DNA of 64,000 nucleotides from Pristionchus mayeri (taxonomy: Eukaryota > Nematoda > Chromadorea > Rhabditida > Neodiplogasteridae), in the NCBI GenBank assembly GCA_036245805.1, contig BTRK01000001.1, positions 31,320,758 through 31,384,757 of the forward strand, in the 5' to 3' direction. The position numbers and the translations under genes are program-made. The notes under the pieces are model-generated. The model saw only the letters and a list, made by a program, of their open reading frames with translations. It had not been told where the DNA came from and ran no database searches. Of this stretch, positions 1 to 9,792 are shown one piece after another (positions within the stretch are counted from its first letter, which is position 1; each line of letters opens with the position of its first letter).

Positions 1-74
1 ACTCGAATGAACATCACTATACTATCAAATGTAATAATTACCGAATTTGATAGTATAGCGATGTTCATTCGAGT
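1..74. repeat. Palindrome at window edge (30-bp arms, 14-nt loop)
   Basis: Positions 1-30 are the reverse complement of 45-74 with one mismatch (A16 against C59 where G-C pairing would be expected), around a 14-nt spacer at 31-44. Such a hairpin could be a small foldback/MITE or the terminal inverted repeat of something larger. Because the left arm begins exactly at base 1, the repeat may extend leftwards out of the window. No coding sequence is involved. The palindrome itself is certain; its class is unknown. Confidence 0.9.
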
Positions 75-349
75 CTGAGCTCTTAGGCATCAACATACAA
101 AAGATAGAACAGCTCCAGCTCTTTAACAATCAAAAAAGAGCGAAGCTTTTTAACCAAAATTAATAGAGTTATGTAATTAAAACTTCAAAATTTGATTAGA
201 GAGGCGGGTACTGCCAGGGGGAGAGGGGGGACGTTTTCGGATGGACCCATTAAGTGACAATCGAAATCATGAATCTGACCCAGCATCTGACACACTGCCA
301 CGGGCTACTGTATGTTCTTGCAACGGTAGAAGAAAGATATTGATGTTTT
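75..349. other. Non-coding spacer
   Basis: This stretch is AT-rich with a short G-rich patch (GGGGGAGAGGGGGG near 218-231). From about 266 it begins to resemble the diverged repeat described next: ATCATGAATCTGACCCAGC also occurs near 369 and 820. No exon, RNA gene or promoter could be supported. Confidence 0.5.
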
Positions 350-690
350 GCATCCAACTGCATACGAAATCATGAATCTGACCCAGCGTCCGACCCACGG
401 CCACGGGTTACGGTAGCCTCCGGTTACGGTAGGAGTACGGTATCGATGATTTACATCCATCCTCCGATGAAATCATAAATGTGACACATCATCTGACCCA
501 AGGCCACTCCAGGTTACGGTACACAGACTCACAGACGAACACCATATTTGTGGTCATAAAAATTTTTCTTCTGTTAATTTCTGAAATCTTTTACGTGTAA
601 TCATCTTGTATTTCGATTGCACAGAAACTATCAAAATCCCATCCAAATCGAAAGCTCCTGACACAAAAAGCTTTCAGTTTATTGTAAATG
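350..690 (+). repeat. Diverged direct repeat, copy 1
   Basis: This segment aligns with 801-1140 at a spacing of 450-451 bp. Shared blocks include AATCATGAATCTGACCCAGC (368 and 819), TACGGTATCGATGATTT, CCATCCTCCGATGAAATCAT, CACAGACGAACAC, and TTTCGATTGCACAGAAACTA followed by TCAAAATC. The copies differ by many substitutions and small indels, so the duplication is old. Inside, the motif GGTTACGGTA recurs (near 405, 421 and 514). It is a dispersed non-coding repeat of unknown family; I see no open frame conserved between the copies. Confidence 0.8.
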
Positions 691-800
691 TTGTAACTAG
701 TGGGCAACTACGCCTCTTTTAAACTTCCGTGAATATTTAGACAATAATCCCATTTGGATGCTGCAAAATGCCTGCAAAATCATGGTTCTCACGCTTTTTT
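691..800. other. Spacer between direct repeats
   Basis: About 110 bp separating the two direct-repeat copies. It is AT-rich and nothing is recognised in it. Confidence 0.5.
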
Positions 801-1140
801 GCATCCATCCGCAGACGAAATCATGAATCTGACCCAGCGTACGACCCGGCGCACTGGGTTACGGTATGCTTTGGTTACTGTAATAGTACGGTATCGATGA
901 TTTCCATCCATCCTCCGATGAAATCATGAGTCTGACACACCATCTGCTCCAACGCCACTTCCAGGTTACGGTAGGATCACTCACAGACGAACACTATATT
1001 TGTGGTCGTAAAAATTTTTCTTCTGGAAATTTCGGAAATCTTTCTAGTGTAATGACCTTATATTTCGATTGCACAGAAACTATCAAAATCTCATTCGAAT
1101 CGAAAGCGCCAGTCAAAAAAGCGTTCAGTTTATGGTAAGG
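801..1140 (+). repeat. Diverged direct repeat, copy 2
   Basis: Second copy of the segment at 350-690, same orientation, ending at the shared TTCAGTTTAT block (1124 here, 674 in copy 1). GGTTACGGTA or near matches occur near 853, 870 and 964. The right end lies only 5 bp before the foldback element at 1146, so that element may have inserted in or beside this repeat. Short open frames within it, such as one starting at 926, show no conserved coding pattern between copies. Confidence 0.8.
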
Positions 1141-1145
1141 TATGC

Positions 1146-2346
1146 AATTGATAGTGCCTATGGTTGTCTATCTTGTGCCCAAAAATCAGGAAAATCGAGA
1201 AGGGGAAAAAAAGTGGGCTCACTTATGTACGGTGACTCCAAAATCGGTCCAGGACAGCAATACTTCCAAAGCTCCAATTGACCCCTATTTGGTTCGAATA
1301 CATTCAAAATCATCAAAAATAACATTTTAAATTGTTTCCCCAATAGGTATACCACTTCCATTGCTCAAAAATTGCGGTATGACCTCAAATTCAAAAATCG
1401 ATATGTTGACCCTCATCAACTAAAGGGATGGGTCCTATTGCACTAAATCGGTTCCACATAATGAAGGAACATCCCTAGAAACGTCTTACAAAAAGTGGGC
1501 ACCTGTAAATGCGATATTTCATCTCATCATTTTCAGGAAAGGCACAAAAGTACACATCCGTTCAAAATTGACACTCGGACCTGAACCTAGGCTAGAATTG
1601 TAGAGAACAACGAGCTAAACATTTTATCTCTTGAAAGTGAGTCTCTATCTTTTCGTTGACGCGCGCTACAGAGCCTAGAAGTTGCCAACAAATGGGCTAG
1701 AATCCCCCGAGAGCGCGTGCTCTAACCGTCTAGCGCTCTCGCCGTCTGACCTCTCTCTCTCCCCTCCATTTAGCGCACCCTTGCGCGCCTCCGCAGTAGT
1801 TTTCTACCACCTTCTAGGCTCTGTAGCGCGCGTCAACGAAAAGATAGAGACTCACTTTCAACAGATAAAATATTTAGCTCGTTGTTCTCTACAATTCTAG
1901 CCTAGGTTCAGGTCCGAGTGTCAATTTTGAACGGATGTGTACTTTTGTGCCTTTCCTGAAAATGATGAGATGAAATATCGCATTTACAGGTGCCCACTTT
2001 TTGTAAGACATTTCCAGGGATGTTCCTTCATTATGTGGAACGATTTAGTGCAATAGGACCCATCCCTTTAGTTGATGAGGGTCAACATATCGATTTTTGA
2101 ATTTGAGGTCATACCGTAATTTTTGAGCAATGGAAGTGGTATACCTATTGGGGAAACAATTTAAAATGTTATTTTTGATGATTTTGAATGTATTCGAACC
2201 AAATAGGGGTCAATTGGAGCTTTGGAAGTATTGCTGTCCTGGACCGATTTTGGAGTCACCGTACATAAGTGAGCCCACTTTTTTTTCCCCTTCTCGATTT
2301 TCCTGATTTTTGGGCACAAGATAGACAACCATAGGCACTATCAATT
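1146..2346. mobile_element. Foldback element with 536-bp inverted arms
   Basis: Positions 1146-1681 and 1811-2346 are reverse complements of each other, both exactly 536 bp, around a 129-bp loop. By eye the arms differ by about five substitutions and two compensating 1-bp indels (one at the ATCGGTTCC/GGAACGAT step, one in the A7/T8 run), roughly 99% identity. The termini read AATTGATAGTGCC and GGCACTATCAATT. The outer AATT is itself palindromic, so it could be either part of the arm or a 4-bp target duplication. No transposase is present, so this would be a non-autonomous foldback or long-TIR MITE. Open frames inside it are mirror images of one another and are not genes. The superfamily cannot be assigned from the ends. 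Confidence 0.85.
1682..1810. other. Loop of foldback element with a minor hairpin
   Basis: This 129-bp loop is GC- and pyrimidine-rich compared with the arms. It carries an inner 9-bp inverted repeat, CGAGAGCGC (1708-1716) and GCGCTCTCG (1733-1741), and a CT-rich run. No coding content is seen. Confidence 0.6.
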
Positions 2347-2720
2347 AAGCACCAAATCCCAAAGTGTTTTTCTGATTTTTAGAGAAAAGTCATTTTTAGT
2401 GAACCCAACCACCCCGAACCAGGACGTGCACATCGAATGACGTCGTCAACATGAAAGTTGTAGCGCATGATGGTAGCTCTCTTTGGAAAAAAAGAACGGC
2501 GCTCTATCTCAATTTTAAACAATCTTATGATCATATAAGTGAGCACGATTTGATTGTAGAAAAGTGATAGTACCATGTTTGGCCTTCTGAATCTCGACGA
2601 TGACGACAGATATCAAAATTCTGACGACGCAGTTTGAAAGAGTATCATTCACAGTACCTTTCACTAAAATTATAGCTAGATAGGGCAATTTTGAAATTCT
2701 CCGCCGCTAACCTCCCTAAA
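2347..2720. other. Intergenic sequence, no firm feature
   Basis: No gene could be supported here. One short open frame begins with ATG at 2575 and encodes MFGLLNLDDDDRYQNSDDAV before a stop at 2638. It looks somewhat protein-like and could be a first exon, but no convincing donor follows it and 20 codons is within chance. Confidence 0.4.
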
Positions 2721-3082
2721 ATGCTCGATTCTCTCGCGATTCCTCTCATATGGAGACGAAGCATCCGGAAGGTATTTTTTTGAAAATTTAATTGTATTAT
2801 CCATTCTTCATTCAATAGTATTGCTACTTTCTAGAACTCGCAACGTCCAAAGCGGACTTTGATCTTTTCCCTCCTCAAACTCGGATGCCAACTAGCTATC
2901 ATCTATCCAAGTCATCATGCCCTCGATGATAGAAACTCTCCGCGAATCATTCACAACTTGGAACAGCCTTCGCCCCTCCCCCGATTTTAGTTCCACAGTC
3001 AGAAGTAATCATTAATGTTGACCCCTCTACAACCACACCCCTTGATGTTACCTATGGATATCAATCGGACGAGAGCGAATGA
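2721..3082 (+). pseudogene. Possible gene remnant (two exons, frame unresolved)
   Basis: A candidate intron runs from 2772 (GTATTTTTTT) to 2834 (ACTTTCTAG). Joining across it gives two readings. Reading 1 starts with ATG at 2721 (MLDSLAIPLIWRRSIRK) and continues for 51 codons to a TAG at 2988. Reading 2 uses another frame that looks more protein-like after the intron (ELATSKADFDLFPPQTRMPT onward). It meets two adjacent stops at 2927-2932, then stays open to a TGA at 3080, ending in TYGYQSDESE. An AATAAA follows 18 nt after that TGA. Reading 2 fits a decayed gene whose 3' end is still visible. I recognise no domain and cannot exclude chance. Confidence 0.3.
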
Positions 3083-3099
3083 TGAGGAAGAAGAGCTTT

Positions 3100-3105
3100 A
3101 ATAAA
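3100..3105 (+). terminator. Candidate poly(A) signal AATAAA
   Basis: Canonical AATAAA located 18 nt after the TGA at 3080-3082 and followed by T-rich sequence. This is the spacing expected of a compact nematode 3' UTR. It supports a former + strand transcript ending near 3115-3125, but the hexamer is common in AT-rich DNA. Confidence 0.35.
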
Positions 3106-3348
3106 ATATTTGCTTGAATGACTCTTTTGAAGTATATTATCACACTTTTTGAATAAATTTTCATCGAAAAATTACTGAAATTATTTAATAATGGCCACAA
3201 AATAATAAAATTATGTTTTTTCATCATGAGATCAAATTAATGTGTGATGGGTAGGAATAGTCGTCCTGATTCCAACGGTGTCAAATTTAGCTCATTTGAT
3301 CCGCGGATAGCTGAGAAAATGCCAGGCTCGATTCAGGCTCGAAATGGA
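3106..3348. other. AT-rich spacer
   Basis: Intergenic sequence rich in A/T runs up to about 3240, then more balanced. A long open frame starts at 3244 and runs to 3843, but it crosses the C run and reads the downstream RING gene out of frame and through its introns, so it is not annotated as a gene. Confidence 0.5.
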
Positions 3349-3442
3349 ATCGATGGCTCGATACCCCCCCCCCCCCCCCCTCTAAATCGAGCCATCGAGG
3401 GGAGAGGGGGTCGTAAACAAGACTCGCCTCGATGGCTCGATA
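3349..3442. repeat. C17 mono-C tract flanked by short inverted repeats
   Basis: A run of 17 C residues (3364-3380) lies between ATCGATGGCTCGAT (3349-3362) and its near-perfect inverse ATCGAGCCATCGAG (3386-3399). A third, direct copy CGATGGCTCGATA occurs at 3430-3442, next to GGGGAGAGGGGG and GGGGGAG patches. The minus strand therefore carries a G17 run able to form a quadruplex. Mono-G/C tracts of this kind are a known feature of Caenorhabditis genomes, where the FANCJ-like helicase DOG-1 maintains them. Exact run length in an assembly is often unreliable. Confidence 0.8.
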
Positions 3443-3470
3443 GGGGGAGTAAACAAGGTCGAGTACTCGA

Positions 3471-4307
3471 GAGTCGTTTTCACCACCCTAGCTCTAACCC
3501 ACTGAACTTTTCAGTTTCGCTTGTCCAACGTGCAAGGTTCCTCTGTTCCTTGCCGATGTTTTCCCAGTCAATTACCAGATTCTCGGTTTGGCTGACGATA
3601 TTCGATCGAAGAAACAAAAGTCAGAAAGGTGATGAGCTCTTGAAGTATTTCGACATACAATTTCATCTCAGCCCGAAGGGATCAAAGCGCACCGAAAAAT
3701 GCGCTGAATGTTCCGCCGAGTTTGCTGCTTCTTCGTTGAGAGTTTGCAAGACGTGCAAGGTTGTTTCATTCAAAAATGGTGAAAAATCAAATGTCCCAAT
3801 TTCAGTCGGATCTGATTCTTTGCGCGGAATGTGCGATAAATAAACACAATGGGCATCTCTTCGTGAAGTATGAAGAATTCTCAGCGGTTTGTTGCTGCAT
3901 TTGTCTTGTTGATGCGTTGGTAAAAAAGAAGTGCATATTTGCAGGCCGAAAAATTGAGAAGAAATAAAGCGGAAATGAATCGAGCCATGGATAAATTGGT
4001 CGAGGAAACATCGGAACATCTTGGCCGCGTATCTACATCGCTGGATCAACTAACCGCGGTTTGTAATTTAAATAATAATTTTAAAAAACACGTCAAAATT
4101 CAGAGATGCAAAGTCCTGTCGCAAACTCGGCCTCGACCTGATAATGACTCAGTTTCCTCCGATCTGAATAAGAAGCTGGTCAAAGAGTTCGGCAATGCAC
4201 GTCAACAAGTAGTCGATAATTTGAAGAATTCTGAGACCACGATCGAGGTGAGTTTGAGGATGAAAATAACTTCATAATTTGCTGATTTCAGACATTGCTC
4301 AAATCGT
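3471..4307 (+). repeat. Source segment of the duplicated gene fragment
   Basis: This 837-bp segment reappears at 14586-15421 inside the satellite. The left breakpoint lies 44 bp upstream of the first recognised exon, in probable intron. The right breakpoint lies 16 bp into exon 6. This copy is the likely parent because the gene continues past 4307 here, whereas the other copy stops there. Confidence 0.95.
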
Positions 4308-4522
4308 TATCCGATGATAATTTCAAAATGATCAGTGAGTTTTTTCAAAAATTTTCTCCTCGAGGACCACACTTTCAGAATTAGAAAATATGGAGGGAAA
4401 AGTGTCAAAATCATCTTGTTATTCACATGATTTAAGATATCACCAGTGACAATACGGTTGTTTCTACAGAGATCCGCGAAGACTTGGCTGCAACGAGAAT
4501 GCAATTACTTTTTAATAAGTAA
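3515..4522 (+). CDS. TRIM-like RING/B-box/coiled-coil gene, 5' end missing
   Basis: Exons: 3515-3628, 3672-3759, 3806-3886, 3945-4058, 4104-4247, 4292-4334 and 4379-4401, plus probably 4472-4519 with stop TAA at 4520. Introns 1-6 are 43-58 nt, start with GT, end in CAG and keep phase. The last intron (4402-4471) is uncertain because its donor is weak and the acceptor is a tandem AG. The model gives about 218 residues. Exon 1 holds the end of a RING finger (FACPTCK, then PVNYQILGLADD). Exons 2-3 form a B-box zinc site: C-x2-C-x11-C-x2-C-x6-C-x2-C-x4-H-x2-H. Exon 4 (LRRNKAEMNRAMDKLVEE) and exon 5 look like coiled coil. Such proteins are usually E3 ubiquitin ligases, but the first RING cysteines are absent and no start exon was found up to position 1. 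It may therefore be a 5'-truncated pseudogene whose remaining frame is still open. Confidence 0.6.
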
Positions 4523-4593
4523 TTATGAATTATAAAATCACACCTCGATTTGTTTTGGATGTTTCATATTCATTGTGCATTAGTGCAAATAAT
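4523..4593 (+). other. Putative 3' flank up to the satellite edge
   Basis: Seventy-one AT-rich bases lie between the proposed stop codon and the first satellite unit. There is no AATAAA; TATAAA at 4531-4536 is a possible variant signal. The satellite starts abruptly at about 4594 with TGCATATGTTCAGAAAG. Confidence 0.4.
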
Positions 4594-5225
4594 TGCATAT
4601 GTTCAGAAAGTCAGGCCGGATGAGAACCTATAAGATGCATATGTTCAGAAAGTCAGGCCAGATGAGAACCTATAGGATGCATATGTTCAGCAAGTCAAGC
4701 CAGATGAGAACCTATAGGATGCATGTTCAGAAAGTCAGGAAAGATGAGAACCTACAGGATGCATGTTCAGAAAGTCAGGCCAGATGAGAACCTACAGGAT
4801 GCATGTTCAGAAAGTCAGGCCAGATGAGAACCTATAGGATGCGTATGTTCAGAAAGTCACGCCAGATGAGAACCTATAGGATGCATATGTTCAGAAAGTC
4901 AGGCCGGATGAGAACCTATAGGATGCATATGTTCAGAAAGTCAGGCCAGATGAGAACCTATAGGATGCATATGTTCAGAAAGTCAGGCCGGATGAGAACC
5001 TATAGGATGCATATGTTCAGAAAGTCAGGCCAGATGAGAAACTATAGGATGCATATGTTCAGAAAGTCAGGCCAGATGAGAACCTATAGGATGCATGTTC
5101 AGAAAGTCAGGAAAGATGAGAACCTACAGGATGCATGTTCAGAAAGACAGGCCAGATGAGAACCTATAGGATGCATGTTCAGAAAGTCAGGCCAGATGAG
5201 AACCTACAGGATGCATGTTCAGAAA

Positions 5226-8200
5226 GTCAGGCCCGATGAGAACCTATAGGATGCACATGTTCAGAAAGTCAGGCCAGATGAGAACCGATAGGATGCACAT
5301 GTTCAGAAAGTCAGGCCAGATGAGAACCGATAGGATGCATATTTCAGAAAGTCAGGCCAGATGAGAACCGATATGATGCATGTTCAGAAAGTCAGGCCAG
5401 ATGAGAACCTATAGGATGCATGTTCAGAAAGTCAGGCCAGATGAGAACCGATATGATGCATGTTCAGAAAGTCAGACCAGATGAGAACCTATAGGATGCA
5501 TATGTTCAGAAAATCAGGCCAGATGAGAACCTATAGGATGCATATGTTCAGAAAGTCAGGCCAGATGAGAACCTATAGGATGCATATGTTCAGAAAGTCA
5601 GGCCAGATGAGAACCTATAGGATGCATGTTCAGAAAGTCAGGAAAGATGAGAACCTACAGGATGCATGTTCAGAAAGTCAGGCCAGATGAGAACCGATAT
5701 GATGCATGTTCAGAAAGTCAGACCAGATGAGAACCTATAGGATGCATATGTTCAGAAAATCAGGCCAGATAAGAACCTATAGGATGCATATGTTCAGAAA
5801 GTCAGGCCAGATGAGAACCTATAGGATGCATGTTCAGAAAGTCAGGAAAGATGAGAACCTACAGGATGCATGTTCAGAAGGTCAGGCCAGATGAGAACCT
5901 ATAGGATGCATGTTCAGAAAGTCAGGCCAGATGAGAACCTACAGGATGCATGTTCAGAAAGTCAGGCCCGATGAGAACCTATAGGATGCATATGTTCAGA
6001 AAGTCAGGCCAGATGAGAACCTATAGGATGCATATGTTCAGAAAGTCACGCCAGATGAGAACCTATAGGATGCATATGTTCAGAAAGTCACGCCAGATGA
6101 GAACCTATAGGATGCATATTTCAGAAAGTCAGGCCAGATGAGAACCGATAGGATGCATATTTCAGAAAGTCAGGCCAGATGAGAACCGATATGATGCATG
6201 TTCAGAAAGTCAGGCCAGATGAGAACCTACAGGATGCATGTTCAGAAAGTCAGGCCCGATGAGAACCTATAGGATGCACATGTTCAGAAAGTCAGGCCAG
6301 ATGAGAACCGATAGGATGCATATTTCAGAAAGTCAGGCCAGATGAGAACCGATAGGATGCATATTTCAGAAAGTCAGGCCAGATGAGAACCGATATGATG
6401 CATGTTCAGAAAGTCAGGCCAGATGAGAACCTATAGGATGCATATGTTCAGAAAGGCATGCCAGATGAGAACCTATAGGATGCATATTTCAGAAAGTCAG
6501 GCCAGATGAGAACCGATATGATGCATGTTCAGAAAGTCAGGCCAGATGAGAACCTATAGGATGCATGTTCAGAAAGTCAGGCCAGATGAGAACCGATATG
6601 ATGCATGTTCAGAAAGTCAGGCCCGATGAGAACCTATAGGATGCACATGTTCAGAAAGTCAGGCCAGATGAGAACCGATAGGATGCATATGTTCAGAAAG
6701 TCAGGCCAGATGAGAACCTATAGGATGCATGTTCAGAAAGTCAGGCCAGATGAGAACCGATATGATGCATGTTCAGAAAGTCAGACCAGATGAGAACCTA
6801 TAGGATGCATATGTTCAGAAAATCAGGCCAGATGAGAACCTATAGGATGCATATGTTCAGAAAATCAGGCCAGATGAGAACCTATAGCATGCATATGTTC
6901 AGAAAGTCAGGCCAGATGAGAACCTATAGGATGCATATGTTCAGAAAGTCAGGCCAGATGAGAACCTATAGGATGCATGTTCAGAAAGTCAGGCCAGATG
7001 AGAACCTACAGGATGCATGTTCAGAAAGTCAGGCCCGATGAGAACCTATAGGATGCACATGTTCAGAAAGTCAGGCCAGATGAGAACCGATAGGATGCAC
7101 ATGTTCAGAAAGTCAGGCCAGATGAGAACCGATAGGATGCATATTTCAGAAAGTCAGGCCAGATGAGAACCGATATGATGCATGTTCAGAAAGTCAGACC
7201 AGATGAGAACCTATAGGATGCATATGTTCAGAAAGTCAGGCCAGATGAGAACCTATAGGATGCATGTTCAGAAAGTCAGGAAAGATGAGAACCTACAGGA
7301 TGCATGTTCAGAAAGTCAGGCCAGATGAGAACCGATATGATGCATGTTCAGAAAGTAAGACCAGATGAGAACCTATAGGATGCATATGTTCAGAAAGTCA
7401 GGCCCGATGAGAACCTATAGGATGCACATGTTCAGAAAGTCAGGCCAGATGAGAACCGATAGGATGCACATGTTCAGAAAGTCAGGCCAGATGAGAACCG
7501 ATAGGATGCATATTTCAGAAAGTCAGGCCAGATGAGAACCGATATGATGCATGTTCAGAAAGTCAGGCCAGATGAGAACCTATAGGATGCATGTTCAGAA
7601 AGTCAGGCCAGATGAGAACCGATATGATGCATGTTCAGAAAGTCAGACCAGATGAGAACCTATAGGATGCATATGTTCAGAAAATCAGGCCAGATGAGAA
7701 CCTATAGGATGCATATGTTCAGAAAGTCAGGCCAGATGAGAACCTATAGGATGCATATGTTCAGAAAGTCAGGCCAGATGAGAACCTATAGGATGCATGT
7801 TCAGAAAGTCAGGAAAGATGAGAACCTACAGGATGCATGTTCAGAAAGTCAGGCCAGATGAGAACCGATATGATGCATGTTCAGAAAGTCAGACCAGATG
7901 AGAACCTATAGGATGCATATGTTCAGAAAATCAGGCCAGATAAGAACCTATAGGATGCATATGTTCAGAAAGTCAGGCCAGATGAGAACCTATAGGATGC
8001 ATGTTCAGAAAGTCAGGAAAGATGAGAACCTACAGGATGCATGTTCAGAAGGTCAGGCCAGATGAGAACCTATAGGATGCATGTTCAGAAAGTCAGGCCA
8101 GATGAGAACCTACAGGATGCATGTTCAGAAAGTCAGGCCCGATGAGAACCTATAGGATGCATATGTTCAGAAAGTCAGGCCAGATGAGAACCTATAGGAT

Positions 8201-9567
8201 GCATATGTTCAGAAAGTCACGCCAGATGAGAACCTATAGGATGCATATGTTCAGAAAGTCACGCCAGATGAGAACCTATAGGATGCATATTTCAGAAAGT
8301 CAGGCCAGATGAGAACCGATAGGATGCATATTTCAGAAAGTCAGGCCAGATGAGAACCGATATGATGCATGTTCAGAAAGTCAGGCCAGATGAGAACCTA
8401 CAGGATGCATGTTCAGAAAGTCAGGCCCGATGAGAACCTATAGGATGCACATGTTCAGAAAGTCAGGCCAGATGAGAACCGATAGGATGCATATTTCAGA
8501 AAGTCAGGCCAGATGAGAACCGATAGGATGCATATTTCAGAAAGTCAGGCCAGATGAGAACCGATATGATGCATGTTCAGAAAGTCAGGCCAGATGAGAA
8601 CCTATAGGATGCATATGTTCAGAAAGGCATGCCAGATGAGAACCTATAGGATGCATATTTCAGAAAGTCAGGCCAGATGAGAACCGATATGATGCATGTT
8701 CAGAAAGTCAGGCCAGATGAGAACCTATAGGATGCATGTTCAGAAAGTCAGGCCAGATGAGAACCGATATGATGCATGTTCAGAAAGTCAGGCCCGATGA
8801 GAACCTATAGGATGCACATGTTCAGAAAGTCAGGCCAGATGAGAACCGATAGGAAGCATATGTTCAGAAAGTCAGGCCAGATGAGAACCTATAGGATGCA
8901 TGTTCAGAAAGTCAGGCCAGATGAGAACCGATATGATGCATGTTCAGAAAGTCAGACCAGATGAGAACCTATAGGATGCATATGTTCAGAAAATCAGGCC
9001 AGATGAGAACCTATAGGATGCATATGTTCAGAAAATCAGGCCAGATGAGAACCTATAGCATGCATATGTTCAGAAAGTCAGGCCAGATGAGAACCTATAG
9101 GATGCATATGTTCAGAAAGTCAGGCCAGATGAGAACCTATAGGATGCATGTTCAGAAAGTCAGGCCAGATGAGAACCTACAGGATGCATGTTCAGAAAGT
9201 CAGGCCCGATGAGAACCTATAGGATGCACATGTTCAGAAAGTCAGGCCAGATGAGAACCGATAGGATGCACATGTTCAGAAAGTCAGGCCAGATGAGAAC
9301 CGATAGGATGCATATTTCAGAAAGTCAGGCCAGATGAGAACCGATATGATGCATGTTCAGAAAGTCAGACCAGATGAGAACCTATAGGATGCATATGTTC
9401 AGAAAGTCAGGCCAGATGAGAACCTATAGGATGCATGTTCAGAAAGTCAGGAAAGATGAGAACCTACAGGATGCATGTTCAGAAAGTCAGGCCAGATGAG
9501 AACCGATATGATGCATGTTCAGAAAGTAAGACCAGATGAGAACCTATAGGATGCATATGTTCAGAAA
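5226..9567 (+). repeat. Tandem pair of 2171-bp higher-order repeat
   Basis: Every unit-variant landmark in the first half recurs 2171 bp later: runs starting at 5460, 5706, 5950, 6605 and 6769 reappear at 7631, 7877, 8121, 8776 and 8940. I noticed one difference, GATAGGATGC near 6680 against GATAGGAAGC near 8851. The match ends near 9567, where GGCCCGATG in the first copy's position is GGCCAGATG. Copy limits are approximate. The near identity implies a very recent duplication or an assembly duplication. Confidence 0.85.
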
Positions 9568-9792
9568 GTCAGGCCAGATGAGAACCTATAGGATGCATGT
9601 TCAGAAAGTCAGGAAAGATGAGAACCTACAGGATGCATGTTCAGAAAGTCAGGCCAGATGAGAACCTATAGGATGCATGTTCAGAAAGTCAGGCCAGATG
9701 AGAACCTACAGGATGCATGTTCAGAAAGTCAGGCCCGATGAGAACCTATAGGATGCACATGTTCAGAAAGTCAGGCCAGATGAGAACCGATA

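Noticed and set aside
1158..1361. Minus-strand open frame in the left foldback arm
   Set aside because: The same stretch is present in mirror image in the other arm, no transposase motif is visible, and the length is within chance.
1682..1900. 72-codon open frame in the foldback loop
   Set aside because: It starts in the loop and continues into the arm. Composition reflects the pyrimidine-rich loop, and there is no domain or conserved counterpart.
1905..1920. GGTTCAGGTCC as a tRNA B box
   Set aside because: No matching A box or cloverleaf could be drawn around it, and the mirror copy in the other arm shows the same sequence as part of the inverted repeat.
3244..3843. A 199-codon open frame across the C17 tract and the RING gene
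   Set aside because: It reads the RING exon in the wrong frame, runs through three splice-site-bounded introns and gains its middle from the homopolymer. The spliced model in another frame explains the conserved cysteines and histidines.
3663..4049. Minus-strand 128-codon open frame (and its copy at 14777-15163)
   Set aside because: It lies antisense to exons and introns of the TRIM-like gene, has no recognisable domain, and is duplicated only because the whole segment is duplicated.
3939..4277. 112-codon frame starting in the fourth exon as a separate small gene
   Set aside because: It overlaps the real coiled-coil exons but reads through two introns. The start lies within an intron end, so it is a partial shadow of the gene.
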